Shown here: in pieces, positions 45,410 to 55,010 of the stretch
Position numbering within the stretch: position 1 is the first letter of the stretch
Layout: the number at the start of each line of letters is the position of its first letter
Source: Loktanella sp. 3ANDIMAR09
GTDB lineage: Bacteria > Pseudomonadota > Alphaproteobacteria > Rhodobacterales > Rhodobacteraceae
Assembly: GCF_001420005.1 (NCBI RefSeq)
Contig: NZ_LJAK01000002.1
Span: forward strand, 372,001-436,000
Reading direction: 5' to 3'
DNA length: 64,000 bases
Program-made: the position numbers and the translations under genes
The notes under the pieces: model-generated
Told to the model about the DNA's origin: nothing
The model's input: the letters and a program-made list of their open reading frames with translations, nothing else
Database searches by the model: none

Positions 45410-45563
45410 CGGGCCGTGCTGTTTTGGAACGTGGATCGCTGATGCCAGCTGTGCGTGACAAAACTATGTCGGCTCTTGTCCGGGGTGACAATGCGATGCG
45501 CGATAATTTCCCGCTCTAACGGGCTTGCACGCCCCGAAAACCCCCGCTAAGTAGCCCAGCAAC

Positions 45564-45653
45564 GGACAGGTGGCCGAGTGGTCGAAGGCGCACGCCTGGA
45601 AAGTGTGTAGGCGGGAGACCGTCTCCAGGGTTCGAATCCCTGTCTGTCCGCCA
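45564..45653 (+). tRNA. tRNA-Ser (GGA)
   Basis: A complete 90-nt class II tRNA. The 7-bp acceptor stem GGACAGG pairs with TCTGTCC, followed by discriminator G and encoded CCA. The anticodon stem CACGC/GTGTG encloses the loop CTGGAAA (anticodon GGA, reading UCC and UCU). A long variable arm (GGCGGGAGACCGTCTCC) and T arm CAGGG-TTCGAAT-CCCTG are present. A recombinase remnant lies just downstream. Confidence 0.97.
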
Positions 45654-45742
45654 TAAATCTTTGGTTCAGCTTCTTGATTGCCTAATAATATTCATAAGTT
45701 AGGGTAGTTGGGGCGATGTGACATAACCGTTGCGCCTTGATT

Positions 45743-45774
45743 TGCTACCCATTTCGCACCACATCCTGCTACCC
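45743..45774 (+). repeat. direct repeats beside the dead integrase gene
   Basis: TGCTACCC occurs at 45743-45750 and again at 45767-45774, 24 bp apart. They lie between the tRNA-Ser(GGA) 3' end and the recombinase remnant, where arm-type integrase sites are often found. Eight-base matches alone are weak evidence. Confidence 0.3.
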
Positions 45775-45787
45775 GAGGGTTTCGGTG

Positions 45788-46684
45788 ATGTGCGATGTCG
45801 GACAACCTCACCTTACGCGGCAGACGTATTACCTGAAGCGGCGCGTGCCTGCGCGGTTTGCTGAAGTGGCGCCGCGGCCGGTCATCTGGCACAGCTTAAA
45901 AACAGATTCTCGCGCGATTGCGCTGTCGAAGGTGGAACGTGTTCGGGCGGGATACCTCGATGGATGGGAAGCGCGGCTTGCGGGGCGTGACGGCGACGCG
46001 GAGGCCCGGTTTCGGGCGGCGCGCGATCTGGCCGCGAGACAGGGTTACGCTTTTCTTTCTGCGGACTCGGTTGCAAATCTTGAACTGATCGATCTGCTGC
46101 GCCGCGTTGAGGCGACGCAGGCACCGTCCAATGACGTGCAGCCAGAGGTCGCGGAGGCGCTGTTGGGCGGCGTTGAAGAGCCCGGCCTGATGCTGTCCGG
46201 GCTTGTCGCGCATACCGAAGATATTGCGTCACATGACAACCGGTTCAAAAGCGCCCAGCAGATGCGGTTGTGGCGGAACCCGCGCATTCGTGCGGTTCGC
46301 AACTTGATCGAGGCGATTGGTGAAGATCGTCGGGTGGTGGACGTAACCGCGGTAGAAGCGTTGCAGCATCGTCGGCTATGGCAGGACAGATTGAAAAGCG
46401 GAAAGCTGAAGGTCGCCTCTGCCAACAAGGATTTCCACTATATCGCAGGCATGCTGCGACGGTTTTAGGATGACCTTGGCCAAGCGGCACCGCCGCAACC
46501 TTATGCCGGTATCTCGATCCGTGACCGACATGCCAAACCGACCCGCAAGCGTGAAGTGCCCGTCGATTTGATCAAGGAGAAATGGTCGGCACCAGGTGCG
46601 TTGGACGGAATGAACGACGAAGCACGCGATATCCTATTGATCAGTATCGAGACAGGGTGCTGGAGTGCCCCCACTGAACGGTAG
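45788..46684 (+). pseudogene. tyrosine recombinase/phage integrase, broken
   Basis: The ATG at 45788 opens a frame with an integrase N-terminus of the DUF6538 type (TYYLKRRVPARFAEVAPRPV). An Ala/Glu-rich middle follows, then a core-binding-like helical region (ASANKDFHYIAGMLRRF). A TAG at 46466-46468 interrupts the frame, yet the same frame continues with PYAGISIRDRHAKPTRKR and ILLISIETGCW before a second TAG (46682-46684). In functional relatives the last phrase runs ETGCR, the Arg being the first catalytic residue. Homology stops right there, so the Arg, HxxR and Tyr are all lost. Confidence 0.85.
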
Positions 46685-46787
46685 TCCTGCCTGCAATCGC
46701 GCAGACTGCCATCGTCATCTCTTGGCTTTGAAACGCAATGCGTCCAGAAATTGGCTTTCGTATCGTTCATGTTTGACAGGGAACATC

Positions 46788-47240
46788 ATGCTGCCAGCCG
46801 TCACCACTGCATTCACGCCCTTTGCGTCGCTTTTCGGCGGCATCCTGATCGGGCTGTCGGCCGTCATGGTCATGGGGCTTTTCGGGCGCATTGCCGGAAT
46901 CACGGGGATCACGTCGGGCGGCATCAGCGTGGTGGACCCCACGCAGGCGACCGCGCGCGACTGGTCCTGGCGTCTGGCGTTTCTGGCAGGCCTGATTGCC
47001 GCGCCGCTGCTCGTGACGGCGGTTGTGGGCGCGGTGCCGCACAGTGTCCCGACAAACCTGTGGGGCATGGCGGCAGCGGGTTTGATCGTCGGCACCGGCA
47101 CCGCACTGGGCTCCGGCTGCACTTCGGGTCACGGCGTCTGCGGGTTGGCACGCCTGTCCAAGAGGTCCGCTGTTGCCGTGCTGACATTCATGGCCTTTGC
47201 CTTTGTCACCGTTTTCATCATGCGTCACGTCTGGGGCTAA
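46788..47240 (+). CDS. YeeE/YedE family transporter component, N half
   Basis: Start at the ATG at 46788 with CAGGGA upstream. 150 residues, four helices, with the conserved GSGCTSGHGVCGLARLSKRS motif, whose Cys residues in YeeE relay thiosulfate through the channel. It pairs with the following gene as a split two-gene form of YeeE/YedE. Proposed role: uptake of thiosulfate or another sulfur compound. Confidence 0.88.
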   Translation: MLPAVTTAFTPFASLFGGILIGLSAVMVMGLFGRIAGITGITSGGISVVDPTQATARDWSWRLAFLAGLIAAPLLVTAVVGAVPHSVPTNLWGMAAAGLIVGTGTALGSGCTSGHGVCGLARLSKRSAVAVLTFMAFAFVTVFIMRHVWG

Positions 47241-47243
47241 AAA

Positions 47244-47663
47244 ATGCGGATTCTCTTCGGTCTTTTGTCAGGTCTTGTCTTTGGTCTTGGCCTCGTGATT
47301 TCGGGCATGTCGGACCCGGCCAAGGTTCTGAATTTCCTTGATGTGTTTGGTGCCTGGGACCCGTCGCTTGCGTTTGTGATGGGTGGGGCGAGCGTGACGG
47401 CATTCATCGGTTATCGTCTGGTCTGGCGCAGACCGGCCCCAGTTTTGATGCAGACATTCGATATGCCCGACACCACGCGGGTTGATGCACCGTTGCTGAC
47501 CGGGGCCGCATTGTTCGGGATTGGCTGGGGCATCGGCGGTTTTTGTCCGGGTCCGGCCTGGACCGCGCTGACATTCGCGGCACCGGGGACATTGGTGTTC
47601 CTGCCGATGATGCTGATCGGTCTATATGCAGGCCGCCAGATCAAGGCACGCATGCGCGCCTGA
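47244..47663 (+). CDS. YeeE/YedE family transporter component, C half (DUF6691)
   Basis: 139 residues starting 3 nt after its partner. Four helices. The N-terminal motif GLVFGLGLVISGMSDPAKVLNF (here split by a short gap for length) and the later GIGWGIGGFCPGPAW carry the conserved Cys of the second half. With the gene before it, it should form a complete YeeE-type sulfur-compound carrier. Confidence 0.88.
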   Translation: MRILFGLLSGLVFGLGLVISGMSDPAKVLNFLDVFGAWDPSLAFVMGGASVTAFIGYRLVWRRPAPVLMQTFDMPDTTRVDAPLLTGAALFGIGWGIGGFCPGPAWTALTFAAPGTLVFLPMMLIGLYAGRQIKARMRA

Positions 47664-47947
47664 ATCCGCGAAAAATAATACGAAATCATCAGGTTGCGGA
47701 TGTTTCGCGTCTTTAGCATTCGGGCCGATGTTGCGATTTTTTCCGGCGGGGCGATGAATCCGCCAGGTTGATCCTGTTTGATACCTTTGGGTTTTGACCG
47801 TCCTGGCCGGTCAATCAACCGTGACCCCGGCGTTGATCCGATGGGGGCGGGCGCTAGCTCCCCGATCAGAGGCGGCACGCAGCTGTGCCGCAAAGTCAAA
47901 TGCCACGCGCCCCCTTGGGCTGTGTCGGCAAACGAAAGGATCACCCC

Positions 47948-50254
47948 ATGAAGGACCACGCTGCAACGCAAGGTGCCTGCCCATTTCGCGGAACGCGGAT
48001 CGGTGGCGCACAGGGTTCAGAGCCGAATGTAAACCACTGGTGGCCGAACCGGCTCAAGGTCGAGGCACTGTATCAGGACCCGCCGCAGGCCAATGCCCTG
48101 GGCCGCGATTTCGACTATGCCGCGGCCAACGCCAAGATCGACCACAAGGCGCTGTGGGAAGACGTGCGCGCCTTTTTGCATACGCCCGTCGATTGGTGGC
48201 CATCGGATTACGGTCACTATGGCCCGCAGATGAACCGCATGTCGTGGCATTCGGCCGGCACATACCGGATCGCTGACGGGCGTGGTGGCGCGGGCGAAGG
48301 GATGCAGCGCTTTGCGCCGATCAATTCCTGGTGGGACAACGGCAACACGGACAAATCGCGCCGGCTGCTGGCCCCGATCAAGGCGAAATACGGTGCCGGT
48401 CTGAGCTGGGCCGACCTGATCGCACTGGCCGGCACCGTCGCGCTGGAGGACATGGGTCTGCCGGTGCAGGGTTTTGCCTATGGCCGCGAGGACGCATGGT
48501 CAGCCGATGTGAACACTTACTGGGGACCCGAAGGCTGGTTCGGCAAACCGCCGTCCGAACAGCCCGCAGACCCGCAGCTGGGTCACCCCGAACAGATGGT
48601 CAATCGCGGTCTGCGCTGGGAAGGCGGACCAAAGGACGACCACTATGATCTGGAAAACCCGCTTGCTGCGTCCCACCAGTCGCTGATCTACGTCGATCCC
48701 GAAGGTCCGGGCGGCAACGGCGACCCGATGGATGCCGCGCGTGACATCCGCGAAACCTTTGCGCGGATGGCGATGAACGACGAAGAAACGCTGGCACTTG
48801 TGGCCGGGGGGCACGCCTTTGGTAAATCGCACGGTGCCGTGCCTGCCTCTGAGATTGGTGGCGCACCGGAAATCGCCAAGATGTCCGAGCAGGGTCTGGG
48901 CTGGTCGAACCCGGTCGGATCCGGCAACGCCGAACATACCATGACGAACGGGATCGAAGGGTCCTGGACGCCGAACCCGACGCAATGGGACAACGATTAT
49001 CTGACCAACCTGTTCAAATTCGAATGGGAACAGACCAAATCGCCCGCCGGTGCGCTTCAGTGGACGCCGACCGATCCTGACGCGCCGAAAACGCCTGATG
49101 CCCATCTGCCGGGCGTCATGAACCCGCTGATGATGATGACCACGGATATCGCGTTCAAGGTCGATCCCGCCTACCGCAAGATCGCCGAAAGGTTCCTTGA
49201 GGATTTCGACTATTTCACCGAAACCTTTTCCAAGGCGTGGCATAAACTGATGCACCGTGATCTGGGTCCGACCTCGCGTTGGCTGGGGCCGGATCAGGGC
49301 GGCACGTTCATCTGGCAGGACCCGGTGCCCGAGGTTGACCACCCGCTGATCGACGCGACGCAGATTGCCGACCTCAAGGCGCGTGCGCTGGATCTGGATG
49401 TCGCTGCGACCGATCTGATCGCGGCGGCATGGGCTGCGGCATCGACATACCGCGACAGCGACAAACGCGGTGGTGCCAACGGTGCGCGGGTGCAATTGGC
49501 ACCGCAGCGTGGCTGGGCCGTGAACAACCCCGCCCGTCTGGACCGTGTTCTGGATGCGCTGACCGGGTTGAAATCGGACTTTGACGCAGAGGGCGCGGCA
49601 AAGGTGTCGATGGCTGACCTGATCGTGCTGGCCGGATGCGCCGGGGTTGAGGCCGCCGCCAAGGCAGGCGGACACGACGTGACGGTGCCGTTCGTGCCGG
49701 GCCGCACTGATGCCACGGCCGACATGACCGACGACGAAAGCTTTGAATGGCTGCGCCCGGTTGTGGACGGTTTCCGAAACTATGTGGACGATGCGGTGGG
49801 CTACAACGTTCCGCCCGAACAGATCGCGCTGGACAAGGCGGCGTTGCTGTCGCTGTCGGCACCGGAGTGGACTGCATTGACCGGTGGCCTGCGCGTGCTG
49901 GATCAGAACTGGGACGGGTCGGACAAGGGCGTGTTCACGGATCGCCCCGGCACGCTGTCGGCTGATTTCTTTCGTGAACTGGTGTCCACGGATCTGGACT
50001 GGCGGCCTGAAACGGACGCTGAAACGGCCTTTGATCTGGTGGATCGTGCGACCGGCCAGACGCGCTGGCATGCCACGCGTCTGGATCTGGTCTTCGGTGC
50101 GAATGCCGAGTTGCGCCAGATTTCAGAACTGTATGCAGGTGTCGATGGGGAAGGGTATTTTGTCGATACCTTTGTGCGCGCCTGGCACAAGGTGATGATG
50201 CTGGACCGTTTCGATGCCAAGGCCGAACGCAAGGCCGCAGTCAGCGACTGCTGA
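47948..50254 (+). CDS. katG: catalase-peroxidase KatG
   Basis: Start at the ATG at 47948. 768 residues, the usual two-domain KatG. Distal haem site: Arg97, Trp100, His101 in [11 protein letters not shown]. Proximal His in [10 protein letters not shown]. The Met-Tyr-Trp adduct partners are probably Trp100, Tyr in [12 protein letters not shown] and Met in the following region. It removes H2O2 by catalase and peroxidase reactions. No oxyR homologue is adjacent, and 285 bp separate it from the YeeE pair. A hairpin follows at 50281. Confidence 0.96.
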   Translation: MKDHAATQGACPFRGTRIGGAQGSEPNVNHWWPNRLKVEALYQDPPQANALGRDFDYAAANAKIDHKALWEDVRAFLHTPVDWWPSDYGHYGPQMNRMSWHSAGTYRIADGRGGAGEGMQRFAPINSWWDNGNTDKSRRLLAPIKAKYGAGLSWADLIALAGTVALEDMGLPVQGFAYGREDAWSADVNTYWGPEGWFGKPPSEQPADPQLGHPEQMVNRGLRWEGGPKDDHYDLENPLAASHQSLIYVDPEGPGGNGDPMDAARDIRETFARMAMNDEETLALVAGGHAFGKSHGAVPASEIGGAPEIAKMSEQGLGWSNPVGSGNAEHTMTNGIEGSWTPNPTQWDNDYLTNLFKFEWEQTKSPAGALQWTPTDPDAPKTPDAHLPGVMNPLMMMTTDIAFKVDPAYRKIAERFLEDFDYFTETFSKAWHKLMHRDLGPTSRWLGPDQGGTFIWQDPVPEVDHPLIDATQIADLKARALDLDVAATDLIAAAWAAASTYRDSDKRGGANGARVQLAPQRGWAVNNPARLDRVLDALTGLKSDFDAEGAAKVSMADLIVLAGCAGVEAAAKAGGHDVTVPFVPGRTDATADMTDDESFEWLRPVVDGFRNYVDDAVGYNVPPEQIALDKAALLSLSAPEWTALTGGLRVLDQNWDGSDKGVFTDRPGTLSADFFRELVSTDLDWRPETDAETAFDLVDRATGQTRWHATRLDLVFGANAELRQISELYAGVDGEGYFVDTFVRAWHKVMMLDRFDAKAERKAAVSDC

Positions 50255-50280
50255 TCGCGCGCGGGCGCATGAAAACGCAG

Positions 50281-50303
50281 GACGCCGCCCCGGGGGCGGC
50301 GTC
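50281..50303 (+). terminator. hairpin after katG
   Basis: A perfect 10-bp stem, GACGCCGCCC (50281-50290) and GGGCGGCGTC (50294-50303), with a 3-nt loop, 26 nt after the katG stop. No T run follows, so termination strength is uncertain. Confidence 0.6.
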
Positions 50304-50386
50304 CATGCATCTGGCCGTCAGGATCACACTGACATGAAACGTGCCGCCGCCAGGGCAGGGCACAAACAGAATCACAAAGGGACGTG

Positions 50387-50400
50387 TGGCGGAGAGACAG
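50387..50400 (+). repeat. left att-like direct repeat
   Basis: TGGCGGAGAGACAG, identical to the end of tRNA-Ser(CGA) at 55297-55310; flanking bases differ on both sides (GTG/TCC here, AAA/GGA there). Confidence 0.8.
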
Positions 50401-50473
50401 TCCGAAAATTCATACACATCAATGACTTAAATCTTTGATATTGCGAGAAAAGTAGTTCTGCAGTGTTGCATTT

Positions 50474-50497
50474 TGTGCAGCAAAATGTGCAGCAAAA
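50474..50497 (+). repeat. tandem 12-bp repeats, candidate arm-type integrase sites (left)
   Basis: TGTGCAGCAAAA occurs twice without a gap (50474-50485 and 50486-50497). Three degenerate copies lie at the other end of the island (55173-55209) in the same orientation. Confidence 0.6.
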
Positions 50498-50670
50498 AGT
50501 TTCTTAGATCGTGATCATGTGACATTCAAGCCAGAGAAACATTGTCTGGTAATGGACCGATCACCTTCAATGTGGGCCATACCAGCCATTTAACCTTATC
50601 GCAGCAAACGTCGACTCCGAGCCCAAGATGACCGATGCTGCGCCTGACACGAACGTCCGCTTTGGGAATT

Positions 50671-51129
50671 TCAGAAATCTAGCGGAGCACCGTCCTTCAC
50701 TTCCTTCATGACAAAAAACGTTCGAGCCTGTCTGACTTCTGGCAACGCAATGAGGACCTTTCCGTGGAAGCTATTAAAGTCTGCCATGTCGGCTACTCGG
50801 ATTTTCAACAGGTAGTCGAAGTCACCGGCGACGAGGTGACAATCGAGGATCATTGGCAGATCAAGGACTGCTGCCTCGAATTTGGCAAAACTCTCGGGCG
50901 TTGAGCGATCCAGCACAACACCAACCATCGCAATCGCGCCCAGCCCCACGCTTTCAGGGTTCACAACCGCCCGAACGGTTTGAATATAGCCATCATCAAA
51001 CAGCCTTTGGGTGCGCCTATGGCACGTCGCAGGGCTGACGTTCACTGCCATAGCAAGGTCTGCGTTGCTCATTCTGCCGTCCGCTTGCAACAAGCGAAGC
51101 ATCCGTTTGTCGATTCGATCCAGGGGCAT
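50671..51129 (-). CDS. acdR: Lrp/AsnC-family regulator of ACC deaminase (AcdR-like)
   Basis: 152 residues from the ATG at 51129 (MPLDRIDKRML); a longer in-frame start at 51174 is possible. N-terminal winged HTH (NADLAMAVNVSPATCHRRTQRL) and a C-terminal RAM/ligand domain with the GDFDYLLKIRV motif. In several ACC-deaminase bacteria an Lrp-type gene, acdR, sits divergently beside acdS and controls it; the same arrangement is seen here, with a palindrome between the two starts. The symbol rests on this context. Confidence 0.85.
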   Translation of the reverse strand: MPLDRIDKRMLRLLQADGRMSNADLAMAVNVSPATCHRRTQRLFDDGYIQTVRAVVNPESVGLGAIAMVGVVLDRSTPESFAKFEAAVLDLPMILDCHLVAGDFDYLLKIRVADMADFNSFHGKVLIALPEVRQARTFFVMKEVKDGAPLDF

Positions 51130-51204
51130 GGTGAGAGATTCTTCCGTTATCGGGTCCCATAGTGGAATTACCACGCTGAATTCTCCGATCCAATAATCTT
51201 CTTG

Positions 51205-51227
51205 TCAAAGTTTTGATACAACTTTGA
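51205..51227. promoter_or_regulatory. palindromic operator between acdR and acdS
   Basis: Perfect 8-bp arms TCAAAGTT (51205-51212) and AACTTTGA (51220-51227) with a 7-nt spacer, in the 153-bp divergent intergenic region, 56 nt before acdS. Size and symmetry suit an Lrp-type dimer; AT-rich like many Lrp sites. Confidence 0.6.
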
Positions 51228-51282
51228 AAGCACCCCTCACGCGACCTTTGTTACTCTCGACAGTAGAAAAAAGGAGCACACC

Positions 51283-52296
51283 ATGCTGGAAAAATTTGAA
51301 CGCTATCCTCTCACTTTTGGTAAAACGCCGATCGAGCATCTTCCCCGTCTGACCCAGACCCTCGGCGGCAAAGTCGAGATTTACGCCAAGCGTGAGGATT
51401 GCAACTCGGGCCTCGCCCAAGGCGGCAACAAGCTTCGCAAGCTTGAATACATCGTGCCGGATGCAATTGCGTCGGGGGCCGATACACTGGTGTCTATTGG
51501 CGGCGTTCAATCCAACCATACGCGCATGGTCGCGGCGACGGCGGCCAAGATTGGGATGAAATGCCGGTTGGTGCAAGAGGCGTGGGTGCCTCATGATGAT
51601 GCGGTCTATGACCGTGTCGGCAACATTATGATGACCCGCCTGATGGGCGCGGACAGCCGTTTGGTGGACGATGGCTTCGATATCGGCATCCGCACCAGCT
51701 ATGAAAAAGCCATTGAGGATGTGAAGAAGGAAGGGGGCAAGCCCTACGGCATCCCCGCCGGTGCGTCTGTGCATCCGTATGGTTGCCTTGGCTATGTGGG
51801 CTTTGCCGAAGAAGTCCGCGAACAAGAGGCAGAGCTTGGGTTCAAGTTCGACTACATCGTGGTTTGTGTTGTCACCGGATCGACCCAAGGCGGCATGATC
51901 GTCGGCTTTAAAAAAGATGGTCGCGCGGATCGTGTGATCGGCATCGATGCGTCAGGCACGGTTGATCAGACACGCGCACAGGTCAAAGAGATTGCCAATA
52001 AGACCTGCGATTTGATCGAGTGCGGCTATTCGATTGAAGACGAGGACATTCATATCAACCCCGACTACGCCTATCCAGCCTACGGCGTGCCAAGCGCCGA
52101 GACCAATGATGCGATCCGTCTGGCCGCGCGCACGGAGGCGATGATCACGGACCCTGTCTATGAAGGTAAATCCATGCAGGGGATGATCGACCTGATTAAG
52201 AAGGGCTTCTTCCCCGACGGATCAAAAGTGCTCTACGCGCATCTGGGCGGTCAGCCTGCGCTGAACGGCTACAGCTACACCTACCGTAACGGCTGA
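51283..52296 (+). CDS. acdS: 1-aminocyclopropane-1-carboxylate deaminase
   Basis: 337 residues of a fold-type II PLP enzyme after an AAGGAG site. PLP lysine is Lys50 ([12 protein letters not shown]). The residues that separate true ACC deaminase from D-cysteine desulfhydrase are Glu294 ([11 protein letters not shown]) and Leu321 ([13 protein letters not shown]), equivalent to Glu295 and Leu322 of the Pseudomonas enzyme; both are present. Reaction: ACC to 2-oxobutyrate and ammonia. It gives a nitrogen source and lowers ethylene precursor in plants or algae. Followed 63 nt later by the AceE-like gene. Confidence 0.95.
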   Translation: MLEKFERYPLTFGKTPIEHLPRLTQTLGGKVEIYAKREDCNSGLAQGGNKLRKLEYIVPDAIASGADTLVSIGGVQSNHTRMVAATAAKIGMKCRLVQEAWVPHDDAVYDRVGNIMMTRLMGADSRLVDDGFDIGIRTSYEKAIEDVKKEGGKPYGIPAGASVHPYGCLGYVGFAEEVREQEAELGFKFDYIVVCVVTGSTQGGMIVGFKKDGRADRVIGIDASGTVDQTRAQVKEIANKTCDLIECGYSIEDEDIHINPDYAYPAYGVPSAETNDAIRLAARTEAMITDPVYEGKSMQGMIDLIKKGFFPDGSKVLYAHLGGQPALNGYSYTYRNG

Positions 52297-52359
52297 TCCC
52301 ACTTGCTGCGCCGCTGAACGGGCGGCGCGGCGATCCAATTTCCCCGCGAGGCGTCAAAC

Positions 52360-54756
52360 GTGACTGAGCAAAACTCCCACCTGAAAACCGTGGAACAACG
52401 GCTGCTGTGGCTGTCCCACTGGATGATCCACCATGCCAACCACATCCGCCCCAAGGCGGACGGGATCAAGGTTGGCGGGCATCAGGCGTCGTCTGCATCC
52501 ATGGTGTCGATCATGACCGCGCTTTATTTTGGCGTGCTGCGGCCCGAAGACCGCGTGGCGGTCAAACCCCATGCTTCGCCCATTTTCCACGCCATGCAGT
52601 ACCTCATGGGCAACATGACACGCGAGAAGATGGAGAACTTTCGCGGGCTTGGCGGTGTGCAAAGCTATCCGTCGCGCACCAAGGACATTGATGATGTGGA
52701 TTTTTCGACCGGTTCTGTTGGGCTTGGAGTGGCAATTACGTCCTTTGCGTCGTTGATACAGGATTATGTGCAGGCCAAATCGTGGGGTAGAGACCTGCCG
52801 CTTGGCCGCATGATCGCGCTCATGGGCGACGCCGAACTGGACGAAGGCAACATCTATGAATGCCTGCAAGAGGGCTGGAAAAACGATCTGCGCAATACGT
52901 GGTGGGTGATCGATTACAACCGCCAATCGCTTGACGGGATCGTGCGCGAAGGGTTGTTCGAGAGGGCCGAGAAGGTCTTTGATGCCTTCGGCTGGGACGT
53001 GGTGCGCGTAAAATACGGCACCTTGCAACGGGCCGCTTTTGCCGAACCCGGTGGCGACAAGTTGCAGGCATGGATCGATGATTGCCCCAACCAGCTTTAT
53101 TCCGCGCTGACCTATATGGGCGGGGCCGTTTGGCGCAAACATTTGATGGACGATCTGGGCGATCAAGGTGATGTCACGGCGTTGCTGGATGCACGCAACG
53201 ATGACGACCTTGCCGCTTTGATGGAAAATCTCGGCGGCAACTGCGTGGACACGATGGCCGAAACATTCGCCGCCATTGACCATGACCGCCCCGTCTGTTT
53301 CCTCGCCTATACGATCAAAGGCTGGGGCACGCCGATTGCAGGCCACAAAGACAACCACGGCGGCCTGATGAGCAAGGCGCAGATGGCCGATTGGCAGGCG
53401 GATATGGGTGTGGATACGGGCGATGAGTGGGAGCCGTTGGCGACTGTGAGCGACCCCGCCGCGTTCCAAAAACACCTCAAGACGGTTCCGTTTTTCGCCA
53501 AGGGTTCGCGCCGATATACTGACGATGCGATCAGCGTACCCAAGATCGACATTGCCAGTGACCGTGAAATCTCAACCCAAATGGGGTTTGGCAAAATCCT
53601 TGATGATCTGTCAAAAGGCGACAGCGAATTGGCGTCACGGATCGTCACCACGTCGCCCGATGTCACCGGCACGACGAACCTTGGCCCATGGGTTAACAGG
53701 CGCAAGCTGTTCGCACGCAAAGCGCAGGCTGACACCTTCAAAGACCACAAAATCCCGTCAACCGCGAAATGGGAATTCGACCCCGAAGGCCAGCATATCG
53801 AGCTTGGCATCGCCGAGATGAACCTGATGCTGCTCTTGGGCGCTGCGGGGCTGTCGCATTCGCTGTTTGGCAAACGCTTGATCCCGATTGGCACGGTCTA
53901 TGATCCCTTCGTGTCCCGCGGCCTCGATGCGTTGAACTACGCCTGCTACCAAGACGCGCGGTTCATGTTGGTGGGCACCCCGTCCGGCGTCACGTTGGCC
54001 CCCGAAGGCGGGGCGCACCAATCCATCGCCTCGCCCCTGATCGGCATGTCACAGGACGGGCTGGCCGCGTTTGAACCTGCATTCGTGGATGAGCTTTCGG
54101 TCATCATGGAATGGGCTTTTGATTACATGCAACGCAGTGGCGATGGCGACCCTGACGAGCGCACATGGCTGCGCGATGAAACCGGCGGGTCAGTCTATCT
54201 GCGGCTGACAACCAACCCGATTGAACAACCGGGCAAGCGGGTTGACAATGGCTTTCGCCAAGGTGCGATTGACGGGGCGTACTGGCTGCGCAAACCCGGT
54301 CCAAACTGCGCAATCGTATTCGCGTACCAAGGGGCCGTCGCCCCCGAAGCCATCGCCGCAGCGGGTATCATCGGCGAATACCGCCGCGACGTCGGTGTGC
54401 TGGCCGTCACCTCCGCAGACCGTCTGAATGCCGGTTGGACGGCGGCCCAACGCGAACGCGCGCGGGGCAATCCAGAGGCCGTGAGCCATGTTGAGACGCT
54501 GCTGAATACACTGCCAAACACCTGCACAATCGTCACCGTGATCGACGGCCACCCTGCAACGCTGTCATGGCTTGGGGCCGTCGCAGGCCACAAAACCATC
54601 CCACACGGCGTTGAACACTTCGGCCAAACCGGCACGATAAATGACCTCTACCGCCACTTCCGCATCGATCGCCACTCGCTTGCTGAATCTGTCAGCGAAC
54701 TGACGACAGGCGACCGATCGCCATCTGCGGCTTGGAATACCCTTTTGCCATCGTGA
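52360..54756 (+). CDS. AceE-like 2-oxoacid dehydrogenase E1 / transketolase-fold protein
   Basis: 798 residues from a GTG. The thiamine-diphosphate motif reads GDAELDEGN (residues 156-164) with the closing Asn at DYNRQSLDG (185-193), the arrangement of homodimeric pyruvate dehydrogenase E1 (GDGEMDEP...CNLQRLDG) and not of ordinary transketolase. N-terminal GGHQASSASMVSIMTALYFG and PHASPIFHAMQYLMG also follow AceE. AceE is near 890 and transketolase near 660 residues, so length is intermediate. Downstream of acdS it may act on 2-oxobutyrate. No E2 or E3 gene is near. Confidence 0.75.
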   Translation: MTEQNSHLKTVEQRLLWLSHWMIHHANHIRPKADGIKVGGHQASSASMVSIMTALYFGVLRPEDRVAVKPHASPIFHAMQYLMGNMTREKMENFRGLGGVQSYPSRTKDIDDVDFSTGSVGLGVAITSFASLIQDYVQAKSWGRDLPLGRMIALMGDAELDEGNIYECLQEGWKNDLRNTWWVIDYNRQSLDGIVREGLFERAEKVFDAFGWDVVRVKYGTLQRAAFAEPGGDKLQAWIDDCPNQLYSALTYMGGAVWRKHLMDDLGDQGDVTALLDARNDDDLAALMENLGGNCVDTMAETFAAIDHDRPVCFLAYTIKGWGTPIAGHKDNHGGLMSKAQMADWQADMGVDTGDEWEPLATVSDPAAFQKHLKTVPFFAKGSRRYTDDAISVPKIDIASDREISTQMGFGKILDDLSKGDSELASRIVTTSPDVTGTTNLGPWVNRRKLFARKAQADTFKDHKIPSTAKWEFDPEGQHIELGIAEMNLMLLLGAAGLSHSLFGKRLIPIGTVYDPFVSRGLDALNYACYQDARFMLVGTPSGVTLAPEGGAHQSIASPLIGMSQDGLAAFEPAFVDELSVIMEWAFDYMQRSGDGDPDERTWLRDETGGSVYLRLTTNPIEQPGKRVDNGFRQGAIDGAYWLRKPGPNCAIVFAYQGAVAPEAIAAAGIIGEYRRDVGVLAVTSADRLNAGWTAAQRERARGNPEAVSHVETLLNTLPNTCTIVTVIDGHPATLSWLGAVAGHKTIPHGVEHFGQTGTINDLYRHFRIDRHSLAESVSELTTGDRSPSAAWNTLLPS

Positions 54757-54890
54757 AAGTGTAAAAGCGGAGATTGGCGCGGATGCAGCGAATGGCAACT
54801 TGGTCCGCATTGCAGGCTTTGACTCGGATTACGCCGAAGGTCTGCAACCGTCGCTTTCGTGACAACCTCCCAACCTTCCCCTAGCCTGGC

Positions 54891-55010
54891 ATGATGTCGA
54901 GCCAAGCGTGGACAGATGCTGAAAATGACCTGATCGTCGCGGACTATTTCGCGATGCAGTCCGACGATGTGGCAGGCCGTCCCTATAACAAGGCCGAGCA
55001 TCGGCGGCTG
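54891..55010 (+). pseudogene. N-terminal fragment, possible DUF3883/HNH-type restriction protein
   Basis: About 40 residues (SSQAWTDAENDLIVADYF, then AMQSDDVAGRPYNKAEHRR) resemble the start of proteins with DUF3883 or HNH-like domains from restriction systems, whose next residues normally include an EFKHQN-type phrase. Here the match ends at about 55010 and the sequence passes into the antisense of an integrase remnant, so the gene is truncated by a junction. Confidence 0.5.

Larger units (their letters stand above)
50304..50670. other. 367-bp non-coding stretch at the island's left end
   Basis: No plausible gene. It contains the left 14-bp att-like repeat (50387-50400) and two tandem 12-bp repeats (50474-50497). 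Composition changes sharply at the repeat: 50401-50460 has only 19 G/C of 60, against roughly 60-65% in neighbouring core genes. Confidence 0.7.

Noticed and set aside
48500-50071. 523-codon minus-strand frame opposite katG
   Set aside because: Arg/His/Gln-rich shadow without domains; katG on the plus strand is complete.
50474-50497. Short tandem repeats as a CRISPR array
   Set aside because: Only two 12-bp units without spacers and no cas genes in the window.
51283-52296. acdS as D-cysteine desulfhydrase
   Set aside because: Glu294 and Leu321, the residues diagnostic of ACC deaminase, are both present; desulfhydrases carry other residues there.
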